Of a stretch of 64,000 nt of DNA, positions 63,959-64,000 are shown in pieces; positions within the stretch are counted from its first letter, which is position 1; each line of letters starts with the position of its first letter. The position numbers and the translations under genes are program-made. Below the pieces are notes generated by a model. The model worked only from the letters and a program-made list of their open reading frames with translations. It had not been told where the DNA came from and did not search any database. This DNA comes from Massilia sp. YIM B02443 (GTDB lineage: Bacteria > Pseudomonadota > Gammaproteobacteria > Burkholderiales > Burkholderiaceae_D): positions 197,944-261,943 of the forward strand of contig NZ_JASNRA010000004.1 in assembly GCF_030411955.1 (NCBI RefSeq). The letters are read 5' to 3'.

Positions 63959-64000
63959 CTGGCGCTGTCACCGTAAGCTATTGATGGGTTTGATTGCGAT

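Overview
The window is a GC-rich (roughly two-thirds G+C by eye) stretch of a betaproteobacterial chromosome. Protein wording and gene order point to Burkholderiales, most likely Oxalobacteraceae close to Massilia, Janthinobacterium or Duganella. The best evidence is the co-oriented minus-strand run gyrA - DUF2059 gene - serC - pheA - hisC - tyrA - aroA - cmk - rpsA - ihfB - lapA - lapB - rfaE1, a layout typical of that order, plus dispersed palindromic intergenic repeats and a betaproteobacterial-type tmRNA. No tRNA, rRNA, IS element, phage gene or CRISPR array was seen. Genus assignment is inference.

Layout. 1-4.4 kb (+): the end of a DUF58 gene, a TgpA-type transglutaminase and mltB, then an AT-rich spacer and a small HTH-like protein. 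4.7-9.2 kb (-): cysM, a lower-GC chromate transporter, a secreted M28 peptidase and a ComEA-like HhH protein, bordered by two copies of a REPIN/MITE-like repeat. 9.3-24.1 kb (-): LPS heptose kinase, LapAB, IHF-beta, ribosomal protein S1, cmk and the aromatic amino acid/serine genes, ending with gyrA. 24.5-27.5 kb (+): an OmpA-family protein, ubiG, gph and a glycine-zipper protein. 27.66-28.02 kb: tmRNA, followed by a tandem pair of large PTPS-related membrane proteins that each sit behind a near-identical terminator. 32 kb: a manganese (yybP-ykoY) riboswitch and mntP.

32.7-36.4 kb (-): a DJ-1/PfpI protein and an isolated tssF-tssG pair (type VI secretion baseplate genes with no other T6SS gene nearby). 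36.6-49.7 kb: MATE exporter, DPP-IV-type S9 peptidase, two CsbD stress proteins flanking an AI-2E/PerM-family permease, a methyltransferase, an M13 metallopeptidase, an orphan fliT-like gene behind a sigma-28-like promoter, a candidate structured small RNA with its own promoter and terminator, a FimV-like protein, fumC, and small S4, DUF883-like and YjfB-like genes. 49.8-53.3 kb (-): mobB, gspB and gspA, and a secreted hypothetical protein. 53.7-57.7 kb: a beta-repeat DUF2807 protein with 16 alternating GSG/GPG motifs, convergent with a hybrid histidine kinase. 57.8-62.4 kb (+): a translationally coupled N-acetylglucosamine catabolic operon (kinase, nagA, type II deaminase, GH3 hexosaminidase) behind a near-consensus sigma-70 promoter with a 21-bp-phased direct repeat. 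The window ends with a periplasmic TPR protein and its terminator.

Most of the window is conserved housekeeping sequence. The stretches that ordinary annotation does not explain are the RNA candidate at 45.72-45.97 kb, the dispersed inverted-repeat elements, the orphan tssFG pair, the repeat protein at 53.7 kb and the duplicated membrane-protein unit next to tmRNA.
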